A stretch of 35,752 nt of DNA from Syntrophorhabdaceae bacterium (GCA_017992765.1 JAGOOA010000024.1:1-35752); one strand, 5' to 3'. Counted from the stretch's first letter, positions 1 to 8,133 are shown. Program-made: numbers and translations. The notes: generated from the sequence alone by a model not told the origin.

Positions 1-52
1 CTGCGCATGCTCCACATCCTGTGCAGGCATCTTGATCGACTTTCGCAGGCAT
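1..52 (-). CDS. 4Fe-4S ferredoxin, N-terminal fragment
   Basis: Only the first 17 codons lie in the window; the gene continues past the left edge. The translation begins MPAKVDQDACTGCGACA, so C10, C13 and C16 form the CxxCxxC cluster-binding motif of bacterial [4Fe-4S] ferredoxins, small cytoplasmic electron carriers. The start is supported by AAAGGAGG about 6 bases upstream of the ATG. A TTGACA box lies further upstream. The rest of the protein, including the second cysteine group, is not visible, so a larger iron-sulfur protein beginning with this motif cannot be excluded. Confidence 0.75.
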   Translation of the reverse strand, partial: MPAKVDQDACTGCGACA

Positions 53-79
53 GTTTTTACCTCCTTTTCTTTTTAGAAA

Positions 80-108
80 TTCCTAAACAAATCTCAAAGG
101 AATGTCAA
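80..108 (-). promoter_or_regulatory. Candidate promoter of the ferredoxin gene
   Basis: On the minus strand TTGACA (103-108) is followed after 17 bp by TAGGAA (80-85). The -35 box is consensus and the -10 is weak. The predicted leader carries the AAAGGAGG site of the ferredoxin gene. Confidence 0.4.
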
Positions 109-202
109 TAAAAAAATAAATAATCGACCGGCCCTTAGCGACCGGCCTTTAGTCCATAGTGCGCCTGCACGCCTGAAACTGACGGCTAACTGCCGATTTC
201 CA

Positions 203-231
203 TTGACATACCTGCCTACATTGCATAATAT
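203..231 (+). promoter_or_regulatory. Sigma70-type promoter ending 6 bp before the ATG at 238
   Basis: TTGACA (203-208), a 17-bp spacer and TAATAT (226-231). Only 6 bp separate the -10 from the ATG, so transcription would start at or next to the start codon. No Shine-Dalgarno sequence is present. This predicts a leaderless mRNA. Confidence 0.6.
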
Positions 232-237
232 TTGCCA

Positions 238-930
238 ATGCTTGAATTCTTAAGAGACCTCTTCCTGGACCTCTATGATAATTTTTCAGAGGTCTTTCTC
301 AATGTGCTCGTCATGGTTATTGTGATGGTCGGGGGGCTGATCATCAGCTGGTTCATTAAAAAGCTATTGGGCAGGCTTTTGATGCTTTTTCGGTTCGATA
401 AGTGGGCACAGGATGTTGGCGTTGCCAACTTTCTTCAAAAAGGCGGTGTAAAGACATCGCCTTCGATCGTCCTCAGCAAGATCGTCTACTGGATATTCAT
501 CATCCTTTTCCTGTCTTTTGGCCTCAACTTTATCGGCATTTCACAATTTTCCGAATATGCCTCCAGGATCTCCACGACGTTGCCGTATATCATCGTTTCC
601 CTTGTCATCGTTATTATAGGAATTATCTTAAGCAATTTCATAAGCAGGGTCATATTTATGACCTGTGAGAATGCAAACATAAAATATGGCGATATTATCG
701 CAAAGGGAGTGAGGATCTTCCTCATCATTATAACCTTTGGAATAGTCTTCGAGTATATCGGCATAGGGAATATGATTATCACCATCAGCTTTCTTATCAT
801 CTTCGGGGGCATCATCATGACCCTCTCCCTCGCACTTGGCATAGGGTTAAGCAATGTTATAGGAGACTCTATTCGGGACCGGCTGAAAGCGAGGGAAGAA
901 AGGAAGAAAGAAGGCAACGGAAACCCGTAG
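238..930 (+). CDS. Membrane protein with conserved TM-helix repeats, mechanosensitive-channel-like
   Basis: About 230 residues with at least four hydrophobic segments, near residues 20-40, 80-100, 115-140 and 160-205. Glycine-rich helices such as VIVMVGGLIISWFIK and LALGIGLSNVIGDSIRD resemble the 'conserved TM helix' repeats found in MscS-related proteins. The soluble MscS beta domain is absent, so this is a membrane-only relative of unknown conductance. The C-terminus is highly charged. ATG at 238 is preferred; an in-frame TTG at 232 would overlap the promoter region. The gene stands alone and converges on the hydrolase gene across a palindromic repeat. Family assignment is by eye. Confidence 0.7.
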   Translation: MLEFLRDLFLDLYDNFSEVFLNVLVMVIVMVGGLIISWFIKKLLGRLLMLFRFDKWAQDVGVANFLQKGGVKTSPSIVLSKIVYWIFIILFLSFGLNFIGISQFSEYASRISTTLPYIIVSLVIVIIGIILSNFISRVIFMTCENANIKYGDIIAKGVRIFLIIITFGIVFEYIGIGNMIITISFLIIFGGIIMTLSLALGIGLSNVIGDSIRDRLKAREERKKEGNGNP

Positions 931-953
931 CACATCCAAAATCCGAATAAATA

Positions 954-1013
954 CCGTAAGGCGTCAGTCGTGAGGGGTTTAGCCCCTTACGCCTTACGAC
1001 TCACGCTTCACGG
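954..1013. repeat. Imperfect palindrome of the CGTAAGGCGT word family
   Basis: CGTAAGGCGT, then GGGG-tttag-CCCC, then CGCCTTACGACTCACG form a stem-loop between two convergent genes. The same words recur near 4576, 17600 and 35519. It may serve as a bidirectional terminator, but lacks a U-tract. Confidence 0.7.
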
Positions 1014-1023
1014 AGTGTGTACG

Positions 1024-1737
1024 TTATACGCTGAGCAGGTGTCTCCGAAACCAGTTCAGGGTAAGATTGATCGCCTTTTCCCGGTGCGCAGGGCTTGAAA
1101 ATATATGGTCGGCGCCCTTGATGATCTCTATGCTTTTGGGCTTCCTGATGTTTTTGTATATTGTTTTTCCTTCGTGGCAGGGCACAACCTCATCCATTTC
1201 CCCGTGGACCACGAGGGCAGAGGAGACCATTTTTGCCTCCGACAATATGTCGTATCGCGCAAAATCGTCATAGATAGTTTCCTTAAAGGCGATCTCGGAT
1301 ATGCGGCCGTCGCCCTGCTTTTCGAGCATGTAGGGCGTTGCCCACAGAGATACGCATTGTACCCTCTTGTCCCGCGCTGCCTTTATCAATGCCGTGGTGG
1401 CGCCGAAGCTGCTCCCCACAATGCCTATCTTTTCGCCGTTGACCTGCGGGTGCTCCAATACATATTCAGTGACCGCATCCAAATTTCCTATCCTGATCGA
1501 AAGGGTCGTATCTTCAATAGCGCCCCCGCTTGCACCGCAACCGTGGTAATCAAAGCGGCAGGTAGCGATGCCGGCGCCGGCAAACCTTTCTGAGAGCGCG
1601 ATATACTTGGAGCTTTCCTTGGAGCTAATCAGGCCGTGGGAAAGGATGACGCAGGGGTATTTCCCTGGGCCGTTGGGAATGATCATAAGGCCGGCTATCG
1701 TGTTAGATGCCGATTTGATCTGAAAATCCTGGATCAT
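1024..1737 (-). CDS. Alpha/beta hydrolase (serine esterase type)
   Basis: A 237-residue protein with the alpha/beta-hydrolase layout. H34-G35 (LSHGLISS) forms the oxyanion region; GSSFG places the nucleophile at S110; D182 (HGEMDEVVP) and H211 (GADHIF) complete the triad. Related proteins hydrolyse ester or peptide bonds of small substrates; the substrate cannot be predicted. There is no signal peptide, so it should be cytoplasmic. Its ATG overlaps the stop of the nuclease-like gene upstream (ATGA, 4 bp), so the two are co-translated. Confidence 0.8.
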   Translation of the reverse strand: MIQDFQIKSASNTIAGLMIIPNGPGKYPCVILSHGLISSKESSKYIALSERFAGAGIATCRFDYHGCGASGGAIEDTTLSIRIGNLDAVTEYVLEHPQVNGEKIGIVGSSFGATTALIKAARDKRVQCVSLWATPYMLEKQGDGRISEIAFKETIYDDFARYDILSEAKMVSSALVVHGEMDEVVPCHEGKTIYKNIRKPKSIEIIKGADHIFSSPAHREKAINLTLNWFRRHLLSV

Positions 1738-2216
1738 AATGCCGCCCCTCCCCCCAGATCATCAAGTATCCTTTCAAGCGCTATGAGGTTCAAGACGTCT
1801 TCCTTGTTGTATTCAAGGAGGAGGTTAAGGGCGTTGACATTGCCCTTGTTCTTGTATCGTTCCCACAGCCACACCGCCTTATACCCGTTCATGCCCTCAG
1901 TTTTTCTTGTTATGCCGAACATCTTTTCAAGGTCTTTTAACCCTCCCTTGATGCCAAGCTTCTTTTTTTCCTTGAAAAGATCCCGTGAAACGCGGTTTTC
2001 CTTGAGGTCGACATTGAGATGCTTTTTGATATGCGGGAGATCAAAGCCGTCCCCGTTGAATGTTACGATCGTCTTTACATGGGCAAGCTCCTGCTCAACG
2101 CTGTAAATATCTATGTTCTTTCCATACCACTGCATAAAACCGTTGTTCTCAATGGAGAGCCCGATCACGCAGATGTTGCCGGCCCTGTCCGTTTCTATAT
2201 CAAGATATGCCTTCAA
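1734..2216 (-). CDS. RNase H-like 3'-5' exonuclease domain protein (YprB type)
   Basis: A 160-residue protein resembling the RNase_H_2/YprB group of DEDD-type exonucleases. Acidic motifs appear in order: YLDIET (D6, E8), FNGDGFDLP near residue 55, and YNKEDVLNL near the C-terminus. These would bind two metal ions for nucleic-acid hydrolysis. It consists of the nuclease domain only, shorter than YprB proteins with extra TPR regions. It is first of a two-gene unit with the hydrolase and starts about 50 bases after lptG ends. Substrate unknown. Confidence 0.72.
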   Translation of the reverse strand: MKAYLDIETDRAGNICVIGLSIENNGFMQWYGKNIDIYSVEQELAHVKTIVTFNGDGFDLPHIKKHLNVDLKENRVSRDLFKEKKKLGIKGGLKDLEKMFGITRKTEGMNGYKAVWLWERYKNKGNVNALNLLLEYNKEDVLNLIALERILDDLGGGAAL

Positions 2217-2266
2217 TGAAACTCCTTTCTACGCATGCGATGAACCCATTTCACCTTTCACTGTAA

Positions 2267-3346
2267 TTATGTCCTCAACGTAACAATACCTATAACACCT
2301 GCCGCGGTAAATAACAAATTGGAGAACCAGGCAGCGAAGAGCGGCGGAAAGATCTCGGAATATCCCAGGGAAAGCGCTATGGAATGGAAGAACCAGTATA
2401 GTATGCCGAGGGAGATGCCGGAAAAGATGCCTTTCGAGATATGCTTTGTCTTGACATACCTCAACCCTACGGAAAAGGCAGCGAACACCATGATGATATT
2501 GATAAAAGGGAACGCTACCTTATTGTAAAGATCGACGAGGTACCGCCGGATGTCGTGGCCGTCCCGTTTCAGCCTGTTAATGTACCGCGAAAGCTCTTTG
2601 TAGCCCATCTCCTCGGGATTTTTATCGACAACTTTAAAGACAGACGGAGGTTCCTTTATAATATCATTTAGGTGGGCATAGTTTTTTTTGTGTACCGTCC
2701 CCTTGGCGTCGAAAGTCCTTTCGATAACGTTTGAAAAATACCAGGAACCGTCTTTCCAGACCCCTTCTTTTGCATCGTATCGTTTCTGTATCGAATAATC
2801 CTCCGTGAGCTCAAGAACCGTCAATCCTTTGATAACGTCCTTTTTTGTATCGAAGAAATCAATATTGCTGATGATGTTCTCGCGCTTGAACCATATCCGG
2901 TCGTTCTTGAAAAAGACGTGGGATTCTTCCCCCCTGATCTTGACCCGGTAAATGTAATCAGCGGCATTGGAAGTAAAGGGGATGATAATTTCCGAAAGGC
3001 CGAAAGAGATCACGATAAGGATCAGGGAAAACGAGAAGAGCGGCTTCATCAGGGAGAGGGTGCTGATGCCGGAGGTCCTGACGATAACGATCTCGTTGCT
3101 CCTGATCATCAAAATGAGCAAGGTAAGCATGGAGATAAGGAACGCGAGGGGGAGTATCAGGTTCAGGTACAGGGGGGCCCGGAGTAAAAGGTAGGCCACA
3201 CTTAAGAAAAAGTTGCCGAAGGAGGACGTAAAGGTGTCCATACGCTCAAAAAACTCTATGGTAATAAAGATCACCAGCCCGGCCAGTTCGGTGATCAGGA
3301 GGTATTTTATAACATTCGTGATAAGATATCTATTTAGTCTTTTCAA
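2267..3346 (-). CDS. lptG: LPS export permease LptG
   Basis: A 359-residue YjgP/YjgQ-family permease. Hydrophobic helices lie near residues 12-32, 48-80 and 100-120, a long beta-rich periplasmic (jellyroll) region spans about 130-265, and a helix cluster closes the protein at about 270-355. With LptF and the ATPase LptB it extracts LPS from the inner membrane. It overlaps the end of the lptF-like gene by 17 bp, the usual F-then-G order. F versus G was chosen from gene order and the MKRLNRYLI start. Other Lpt genes are not in the window. Confidence 0.88.
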   Translation of the reverse strand: MKRLNRYLITNVIKYLLITELAGLVIFITIEFFERMDTFTSSFGNFFLSVAYLLLRAPLYLNLILPLAFLISMLTLLILMIRSNEIVIVRTSGISTLSLMKPLFSFSLILIVISFGLSEIIIPFTSNAADYIYRVKIRGEESHVFFKNDRIWFKRENIISNIDFFDTKKDVIKGLTVLELTEDYSIQKRYDAKEGVWKDGSWYFSNVIERTFDAKGTVHKKNYAHLNDIIKEPPSVFKVVDKNPEEMGYKELSRYINRLKRDGHDIRRYLVDLYNKVAFPFINIIMVFAAFSVGLRYVKTKHISKGIFSGISLGILYWFFHSIALSLGYSEIFPPLFAAWFSNLLFTAAGVIGIVTLRT

Positions 3347-4523
3347 GGCAAAACATCCATATCTGTCTTAATTTTTGCTGAACCGTTGAGTGCTCCTCCT
3401 CGTTCAGGTTCCGGAGCAGGTACAGCCCCATGGCCGCGATGACGATGTTCGGCGTGAAGGAGGTGATGAACGGCGGCAGGTTGATGAACTGCCCGACGTT
3501 GTCCGTTATTGCTATGAGGACATAATAAAAGATGAAGAGCAGGAGGCTGTAGAGTATGCCTGAGAATTTTCCTTCCACCCTCCTTTTCACCCCGAGGGGT
3601 ATTGTGAGAAAAATAAATGCAAGGGACGAAAAGGGGATCGATATCTTTTTATAGATATCCAGAAAAATGTCGTACCTCTCGCTTGCATTAGCGGTGAGGA
3701 GTGATTTCTGTAATTCGCCCCGGTCCATTTCGTATGACCTTTTCCGCAGTTCCGAGCTGTGAGGGAGCATCGTGGAGAGGTTCATAGAAAACGTGTAGTT
3801 TTGAAAAGTCACGCTCCTGTAAACGTCTTTTGACTTTTCCCAGCGGTGCAGGTTGCCATTCTCCAGGACAAAGTAGAGGTCAAGAGTTACGGGATCAACG
3901 TTTATATAGCCCGTGCTGGCAGCAATGGTCTGCTTTACCTCTTTATCGCGGTCATCAGAGACCATGACCCCCGAGAGGATCCTTTTCTGGACATCCACTT
4001 TATCAACATAGATGACAACCCCGGGTATGGTATCGTTGAACACGCCTTCCTTGTCCTCTATGGATATGCCTTTTTTGATAATATTAATAAGCGTGTTCCT
4101 GAAAAGTTCGCTGCTTTTCGGCAAGAGGACGTTTGAGTTGAGCAATCCGCAAAATGTTATGATGACGGCAATAGCGCTGATAGGGACGAAAAAACATTTC
4201 AGGTCGATGCCGCTCGCTTTTAATACAAGGACCTCATTTTCCGTTGACAGCCTTCCAAGGACAACTATGACAGAGAGGAGAAAGGCCATCGGCAGCGTGA
4301 AGGTGAGGTATGTGGGAGAGGAGTACACGATCAGCAAGACGATGTCTTTAACGTCCACCCCCTTGTTGATGACGAGGTCGGTCATCTTTCCGAGCCTGCT
4401 TAATACAAGGATGAAGGTGAGAATGCCGAGGGAGAGGAGCATGATGTAAGACAGCTCCTTGAGGACATATATATAAAATTTCTTGTGTAATTTCGTTAGT
4501 ATGTGCACTGCGTAGTCTAACAT
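3330..4523 (-). CDS. lptF: LPS export permease LptF
   Basis: A 397-residue YjgP/YjgQ-family permease with the same plan as LptG: TM helices near 28-48, 66-90 and 110-130, a periplasmic domain to about residue 290, and terminal helices at about 295-375. Conserved family features include SRLGKMTDLVINKG and the FLSVIVVLGRLS segment. It is the first gene of the lptF-lptG unit and overlaps lptG, implying translational coupling. A GGAG lies 9 bases before the ATG. The N-terminus is about ten residues longer than typical, so an internal start is possible. Confidence 0.87.
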   Translation of the reverse strand: MLDYAVHILTKLHKKFYIYVLKELSYIMLLSLGILTFILVLSRLGKMTDLVINKGVDVKDIVLLIVYSSPTYLTFTLPMAFLLSVIVVLGRLSTENEVLVLKASGIDLKCFFVPISAIAVIITFCGLLNSNVLLPKSSELFRNTLINIIKKGISIEDKEGVFNDTIPGVVIYVDKVDVQKRILSGVMVSDDRDKEVKQTIAASTGYINVDPVTLDLYFVLENGNLHRWEKSKDVYRSVTFQNYTFSMNLSTMLPHSSELRKRSYEMDRGELQKSLLTANASERYDIFLDIYKKISIPFSSLAFIFLTIPLGVKRRVEGKFSGILYSLLLFIFYYVLIAITDNVGQFINLPPFITSFTPNIVIAAMGLYLLRNLNEEEHSTVQQKLRQIWMFCLEKTK

Positions 4524-4575
4524 TCAACGGCGCTCCATGTCAACGTTGTACATGAAGCGAGCTGATAGCAAAATA

Positions 4576-4752
4576 CCCGTAAGGCGTCAGGCGAAAGGCT
4601 GTTCAACGTTCGAGGTTCTACGTTCAACGTTTTTTAAACTCATACCTTTCGCTGTTCTGTTCGGCCAATTCAATCTCTCTGTTTTGTATTAACATTGAAC
4701 GTTGAACGGGTGTTATATTTTCCCATACGACTTAAGATTCACGCCTTAAGGG
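4576..4752. repeat. Composite palindrome (GTTCAACGTT and CGTAAGGCGT words)
   Basis: The 271-bp gap between lptF and the rubrerythrin-like gene holds no gene. GTTCAACGTTCGAGG repeats (4601-4629) face the inverted arm CATTGAACGTTGAACGGG (4693-4710). Outside these lie CCGTAAGGCGTCAGGCG (4577-4593) and an inverted-type arm ending ACGCCTTAAGGG. The centre is ordinary AT-rich sequence. Confidence 0.7.
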
Positions 4753-4794
4753 TTTATTGCTCCCGGCTCTATGCTCTTCGCTCCCTGCTGCCTT

Positions 4795-5319
4795 TTACGC
4801 TCCGTCCATGCTGTGGTGCTCGGCCTTGATGAACCACGACGTCGGGTCTGTGAGATATTCTTCGGCATCCTTGAGGGACAGGTAGTGCTCGTGTTCGATC
4901 ATGGCAAGGAGGTCGAAGAACTCCTTCTCGCGAGGATTTGAGGAGGCATCCCTCAGCTCGGAATAGAGCTTGACGCCCTTTTCTTCAAAGTCGACAGCGG
5001 TCTTGATCGCCGCGATATCATCGGCATCGCCCTTTGCCGTTTTTTCAACCTTCTTGATCACGTTGACAAGGATGTCCTTGACGACGGTGTTGTTCACCTT
5101 CAGGGGGATGGACTCCGGCCACTTGTCCTTTGCCGCCCATTTGCCGTGCAGCTCTTTAAGGCGGTTGTAATGTTCCAGCTCGTCCTCGGCGATCCTTTCG
5201 AACATTGCCTTTCCCACGGGGTTTTTTGTCCTCCCGGCATTCTTGAGATAGAATTCCCTCTCCCGCGTTTCGTTGTTAAGCGCCACTTCCAATGCGTTAA
5301 GGCGTTCCTTATCGTCCAT
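4795..5319 (-). CDS. Rubrerythrin-like ferritin-fold protein without rubredoxin domain
   Basis: A 174-residue four-helix diiron protein. Likely ligands are E17 (ALNNETREREFYL), E47/H50 (AEDELEHY), a glutamate in DFEEKGVKLY (112-113), and E142/H145 (MIEHEHYLSL). This is the ExxH pattern of rubrerythrins, which reduce peroxide in anaerobes. The usual C-terminal rubredoxin domain (CxxC pairs) is missing, so electrons would have to come from a separate donor. AAGGAGG lies 5 bases before the ATG. The DUF2284 gene lies 75 bp upstream on the same strand. Confidence 0.83.
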   Translation of the reverse strand: MDDKERLNALEVALNNETREREFYLKNAGRTKNPVGKAMFERIAEDELEHYNRLKELHGKWAAKDKWPESIPLKVNNTVVKDILVNVIKKVEKTAKGDADDIAAIKTAVDFEEKGVKLYSELRDASSNPREKEFFDLLAMIEHEHYLSLKDAEEYLTDPTSWFIKAEHHSMDGA

Positions 5320-5394
5320 GACGTCCTCCTTTTATTGATGGGGCTTGCATCGCCCACTCTGATTGCTGTCAGCTGCCAGCTAAACTCCAGCACT

Positions 5395-5916
5395 CTATTC
5401 TATCAATACGATCCCGTAGATGTTCCGCTCTTCGCTGTGCGACCGGACCACGCGAATGGGGAGATCGTGCGCCCTTGCCGTTCGGAAGACATCTATCCCG
5501 CAGGCCTCCATCGCAGGCCTTGCCCTTTCCGGGTTCTTGCAGGTCCCGCTTGTATCGCAGGTCTTGCAGAGGGTACAGGGACCGCTTCCCAGCCCGAGCG
5601 CCTTATAGTAGCCGTCGAGAAAGATGGCGGTCTCCAGGTCTACGATAATGTCGTTAAATCCCCCGACGAACTTGTAACCCTTTCCCCAGCGCCTGTGGCA
5701 GAGCAGGGCGTGCTTGTAAGAATCGAGGACTGCCCGTGTTTCATCGTGGTCCGGCGTATGGGGAGGACAACAGAGCCGTTTGCCGTATCCCGAGCAGCCG
5801 AAACGACACTTCATCCGGACCCAGGGGGCGGTAAAGATCTTTGCGGTATCGATGATCAGGGCGTCATCAACGCCCTTCTCCAGCGCCATGGCAATGTAAG
5901 GGTCATATTTTTTCAT
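5395..5916 (-). CDS. DUF2284 family cysteine-rich metal-binding protein
   Basis: A 173-residue protein rich in cysteine. CRFGC (C37, C41) and LCCPPH (C49, C50) are followed by C73, then CTLCKTC (C114, C117, C120), C126 and C139. This matches the predicted metal-binding DUF2284 family, common in anaerobes; function unknown, with an iron-sulfur cluster plausible. There is no signal peptide. No Shine-Dalgarno precedes the ATG, but a promoter ends 9 bp upstream. It is divergent from the pilus-type ATPase gene and may be co-transcribed with the rubrerythrin-like gene downstream. Confidence 0.8.
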   Translation of the reverse strand: MKKYDPYIAMALEKGVDDALIIDTAKIFTAPWVRMKCRFGCSGYGKRLCCPPHTPDHDETRAVLDSYKHALLCHRRWGKGYKFVGGFNDIIVDLETAIFLDGYYKALGLGSGPCTLCKTCDTSGTCKNPERARPAMEACGIDVFRTARAHDLPIRVVRSHSEERNIYGIVLIE

Positions 5917-5925
5917 AATGATATA

Positions 5926-5954
5926 AATATAGGCTGTAACTCATGATTAATCAA
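5926..5954 (-). promoter_or_regulatory. Candidate promoter of the DUF2284 gene
   Basis: On the minus strand TTGATT is followed by a 17-bp spacer and TATATT, which ends 9 bp before the ATG at 5916. The mRNA would have a leader of at most a few bases, and no Shine-Dalgarno is visible. Confidence 0.45.
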
Positions 5955-5979
5955 GAGCATAAATCCAGGCAGTACAGGC

Positions 5980-6153
5980 CGTATATCGTATTTCGTATAT
6001 AGTATATCGAGGTTCTGAAGGAAACGTGCGGCGAAACAACCGTAATTCGTAATTCGTGAGACGTAAGTGGAAAAGCACAAGGCGCAAGAGCCTTCCGCCC
6101 CTTTCACGTTTTGTGTGGTTCCTCCAATTACGAATTACGATTCACGAATTACG
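5980..6153. repeat. Composite repeat: TCGTATATAG words plus element E2
   Basis: In the divergent gap between the DUF2284 gene and the pilus ATPase gene. A run of CGTATATCGTATTTCG type (5980-6010) precedes an inverted repeat whose left arm is CGTAATTCGTAATTCGTGAG (6041-6060) and right arm is 6130-6153. The stretch 6070-6153 (E2) recurs with roughly 80% identity at 13309-13393. Confidence 0.75.
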
Positions 6154-6174
6154 AGGGCCTTTATCATTTCCTTA

Positions 6175-6203
6175 TTGCAGTGTCTTCGTATTTTCCATAC
6201 AAT
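6175..6203 (+). promoter_or_regulatory. Sigma70-type promoter ending 6 bp before the ATG at 6210
   Basis: TTGCAG (6175-6180), 17-bp spacer, TACAAT (6198-6203). Six bases separate the -10 from the ATG and no Shine-Dalgarno is visible, the same geometry as at 203-237 and 586-620 bp past 11,000. It predicts a leaderless transcript. Confidence 0.55.
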
Positions 6204-6209
6204 AGTGAC

Positions 6210-7937
6210 ATGACAAAAAAGACGAAACGGGACTCATCGGGGGCAAAACTGGGGGAGATCCTCCTGAAGGAAAGATTTATCAGGCAGGAACAGCTTGATA
6301 GGGCGATCGAGATCCAGGAAGCCGGCGGGGGGCACCTCGGCGAGATCCTCGTCAACCGCGGTATCGTTCGCGAGGAAGATGTTGCCTTTGCGCTGTCCCA
6401 GCAGCTCAATATGCCCTTTGCTTCCTCGAAGACCGGTACCCTGAGGCCGGAAGAGGGCCAGGGCCTTGAAACGCTCGTCTCCAAGCAGGTTGCCCTGAGG
6501 AACACGATCCTGCCTATCTCGCGGGATAAAAATACCCTTACCTGCGCCATGTTCGATCCCCAGGATTTTATGCTCATTGATGAGCTCCGCAAGATCACGC
6601 GCTGTGAGATCAGCCCTGTCGTCGCCACGCGTTCCGATATACTGAGGGCGATAGAAGAATTTTATGGAGCCATCGACCTTGCAAAGGGGGGCGGACCAAA
6701 GCTCTATGGCATAGACAGATTGAGGCAGGCAGCTTCCGAAACGGATGATGACTCCTTAAGCCTTGACAGCATCATAGCCCGCGCAAAGGCAGCGCCCGTT
6801 GTTAAGCTCGTTGACCTCATGCTCTGGCAGGCGATCGACCAGCGGGCGTCGGACATCCACATCGAGCCCTTTGAAGGCAGGATCTCGCTGCGGTACAGGA
6901 TCGACGGCAAGCTCTATGATATCCCTCCACCGCCGCGCCACCTCTACCTGCCGATCGTTTCCAGGATCAAGATCCTGTCAAAGCTCGACATCTCCGAGAA
7001 GCGCCTGCCGCAGGACGGCACTTACATGGTCAAGCTCGAAGACAGGACGATCGACCTCCGGATCTCCATCATCCCCACCATCTATGGGGAGAAGGTCGTC
7101 ATGAGGATCCTCGACAGGAGCGGCGTCGTCTTCGACCTCGACAAGATGGGCTTTGAGCCGAACGACCTTGCGGCCCTGCAGAGGGCGATCGGCAGCCCAT
7201 ACGGCCTTGTCTTCATTACGGGCCCCACGGGGAGCGGAAAGTCCACAACCCTTTACGCCATTCTCCAGGCGATCAAGTCATCGACAAAGAACATCGTTAC
7301 CGTTGAAGACCCCGTGGAGTACCGGCTGGACGGCATCAACCAGGTACAGGTAAAGCCCGACATCGGCCTCACCTTCGCCGCGGCGCTGAGAAGCTTTTTG
7401 AGGCAGGATCCGGACATCATGCTCGTCGGCGAGGTGAGGGACCTTGAGACGGCAGAGATATGTGTCCGTTCAGCGCTGACGGGACACCTCGTCCTCTCAA
7501 CGCTCCATACGAACGATGCCCCGTCTGCGGTGACGAGGCTCATCGATATCGGCGTTGAGCCCTATCTCCTGGCGCCTACAATTCTCATCGTCATAGGGCA
7601 GCGGCTGGTCCGCAAGCTCTGCCCGGAATGCAAGGAGGCATACACGCCCACCGTGAAAGAGCTCGGGGGCGCGAAGCTGGGGGCCGAAGTGATATACAGG
7701 ACGAAAGGCTGCCAGGCCTGCGGCAATACGGGCTATAAAGGAAGGACGCTCATTGCCGAGGTGATGCCGATCTCAGAAGACATCAAGGCCATGATCTCCC
7801 AGGGCGTGTCTTACCAGGAGATACGGAACATTGCAAAGAGATTGGGGATGTCGACGCTCTATGAGTCAGGCCTGAGGAAGGTGGAACAAGGCATCACAAG
7901 TCTGGAAGAGGTCTTCAGCGCCACGCTGGGAATATAG
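6210..7937 (+). CDS. Type II secretion / type IV pilus assembly ATPase (GspE/PilB family)
   Basis: A 575-residue hexameric secretion ATPase. Residues about 12-150 are an MshEN-type N-terminal domain. Walker A is GPTGSGKST (338-346), the Asp box TVEDPVEYR follows near 364, Walker B is IMLVGEVRD (403-411), and the His box is about 425-434. Zinc cysteines are C471, C474, C501 and C504. Such enzymes power pilus or pseudopilus assembly at the inner membrane. No partner genes are nearby, so the system served is unknown. ATG 6210 was chosen because the in-frame upstream extension is translated repeat DNA and the promoter sits just before it. Confidence 0.92.
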   Translation: MTKKTKRDSSGAKLGEILLKERFIRQEQLDRAIEIQEAGGGHLGEILVNRGIVREEDVAFALSQQLNMPFASSKTGTLRPEEGQGLETLVSKQVALRNTILPISRDKNTLTCAMFDPQDFMLIDELRKITRCEISPVVATRSDILRAIEEFYGAIDLAKGGGPKLYGIDRLRQAASETDDDSLSLDSIIARAKAAPVVKLVDLMLWQAIDQRASDIHIEPFEGRISLRYRIDGKLYDIPPPPRHLYLPIVSRIKILSKLDISEKRLPQDGTYMVKLEDRTIDLRISIIPTIYGEKVVMRILDRSGVVFDLDKMGFEPNDLAALQRAIGSPYGLVFITGPTGSGKSTTLYAILQAIKSSTKNIVTVEDPVEYRLDGINQVQVKPDIGLTFAAALRSFLRQDPDIMLVGEVRDLETAEICVRSALTGHLVLSTLHTNDAPSAVTRLIDIGVEPYLLAPTILIVIGQRLVRKLCPECKEAYTPTVKELGGAKLGAEVIYRTKGCQACGNTGYKGRTLIAEVMPISEDIKAMISQGVSYQEIRNIAKRLGMSTLYESGLRKVEQGITSLEEVFSATLGI

Positions 7938-7950
7938 GATAGCGGAACCG

Positions 7951-8113
7951 ATACTGGATTCTGGATGCTCGATGCTGGATGCGCAATCAGCTATCAGCAG
8001 TCAGCTATCAGCTAACAGCATGTCGTATATAGTATATCGTATATAGCAACTTCCAGTGCATTCCTAACGCCTCTTGGTTTCCCGGGTATCTCGATATAGG
8101 ATATACGACATGC
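7951..8113. repeat. Intergenic repeat cluster with element E1, copy 1
   Basis: Between convergent genes. A run of GGATGCTCGATGCTGGATGC words and AGCTATCAGC words (to about 8017) is followed by E1: a 13-bp perfect terminal inverted repeat, GCATGTCGTATAT (8018-8030) and ATATACGACATGC (8101-8113), around a core with CTAACGCCTC and GGGTATCTCGATATA. The core recurs at 11436-11530 in the same orientation. Confidence 0.75.
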
Positions 8114-8133
8114 TATATACTAAGGTTTTAAGG

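Noticed and set aside
125-147. CGACCGGCC repeated directly as a possible terminator
   Set aside because: The copies are direct, only the inner CCGG is self-complementary, and neither flank has a convincing T-run next to a proper stem.
6111-6209. N-terminal extension of the pilus ATPase
   Set aside because: The 33 extra residues are translated repeat DNA and cover the predicted promoter; homology begins after ATG 6210.
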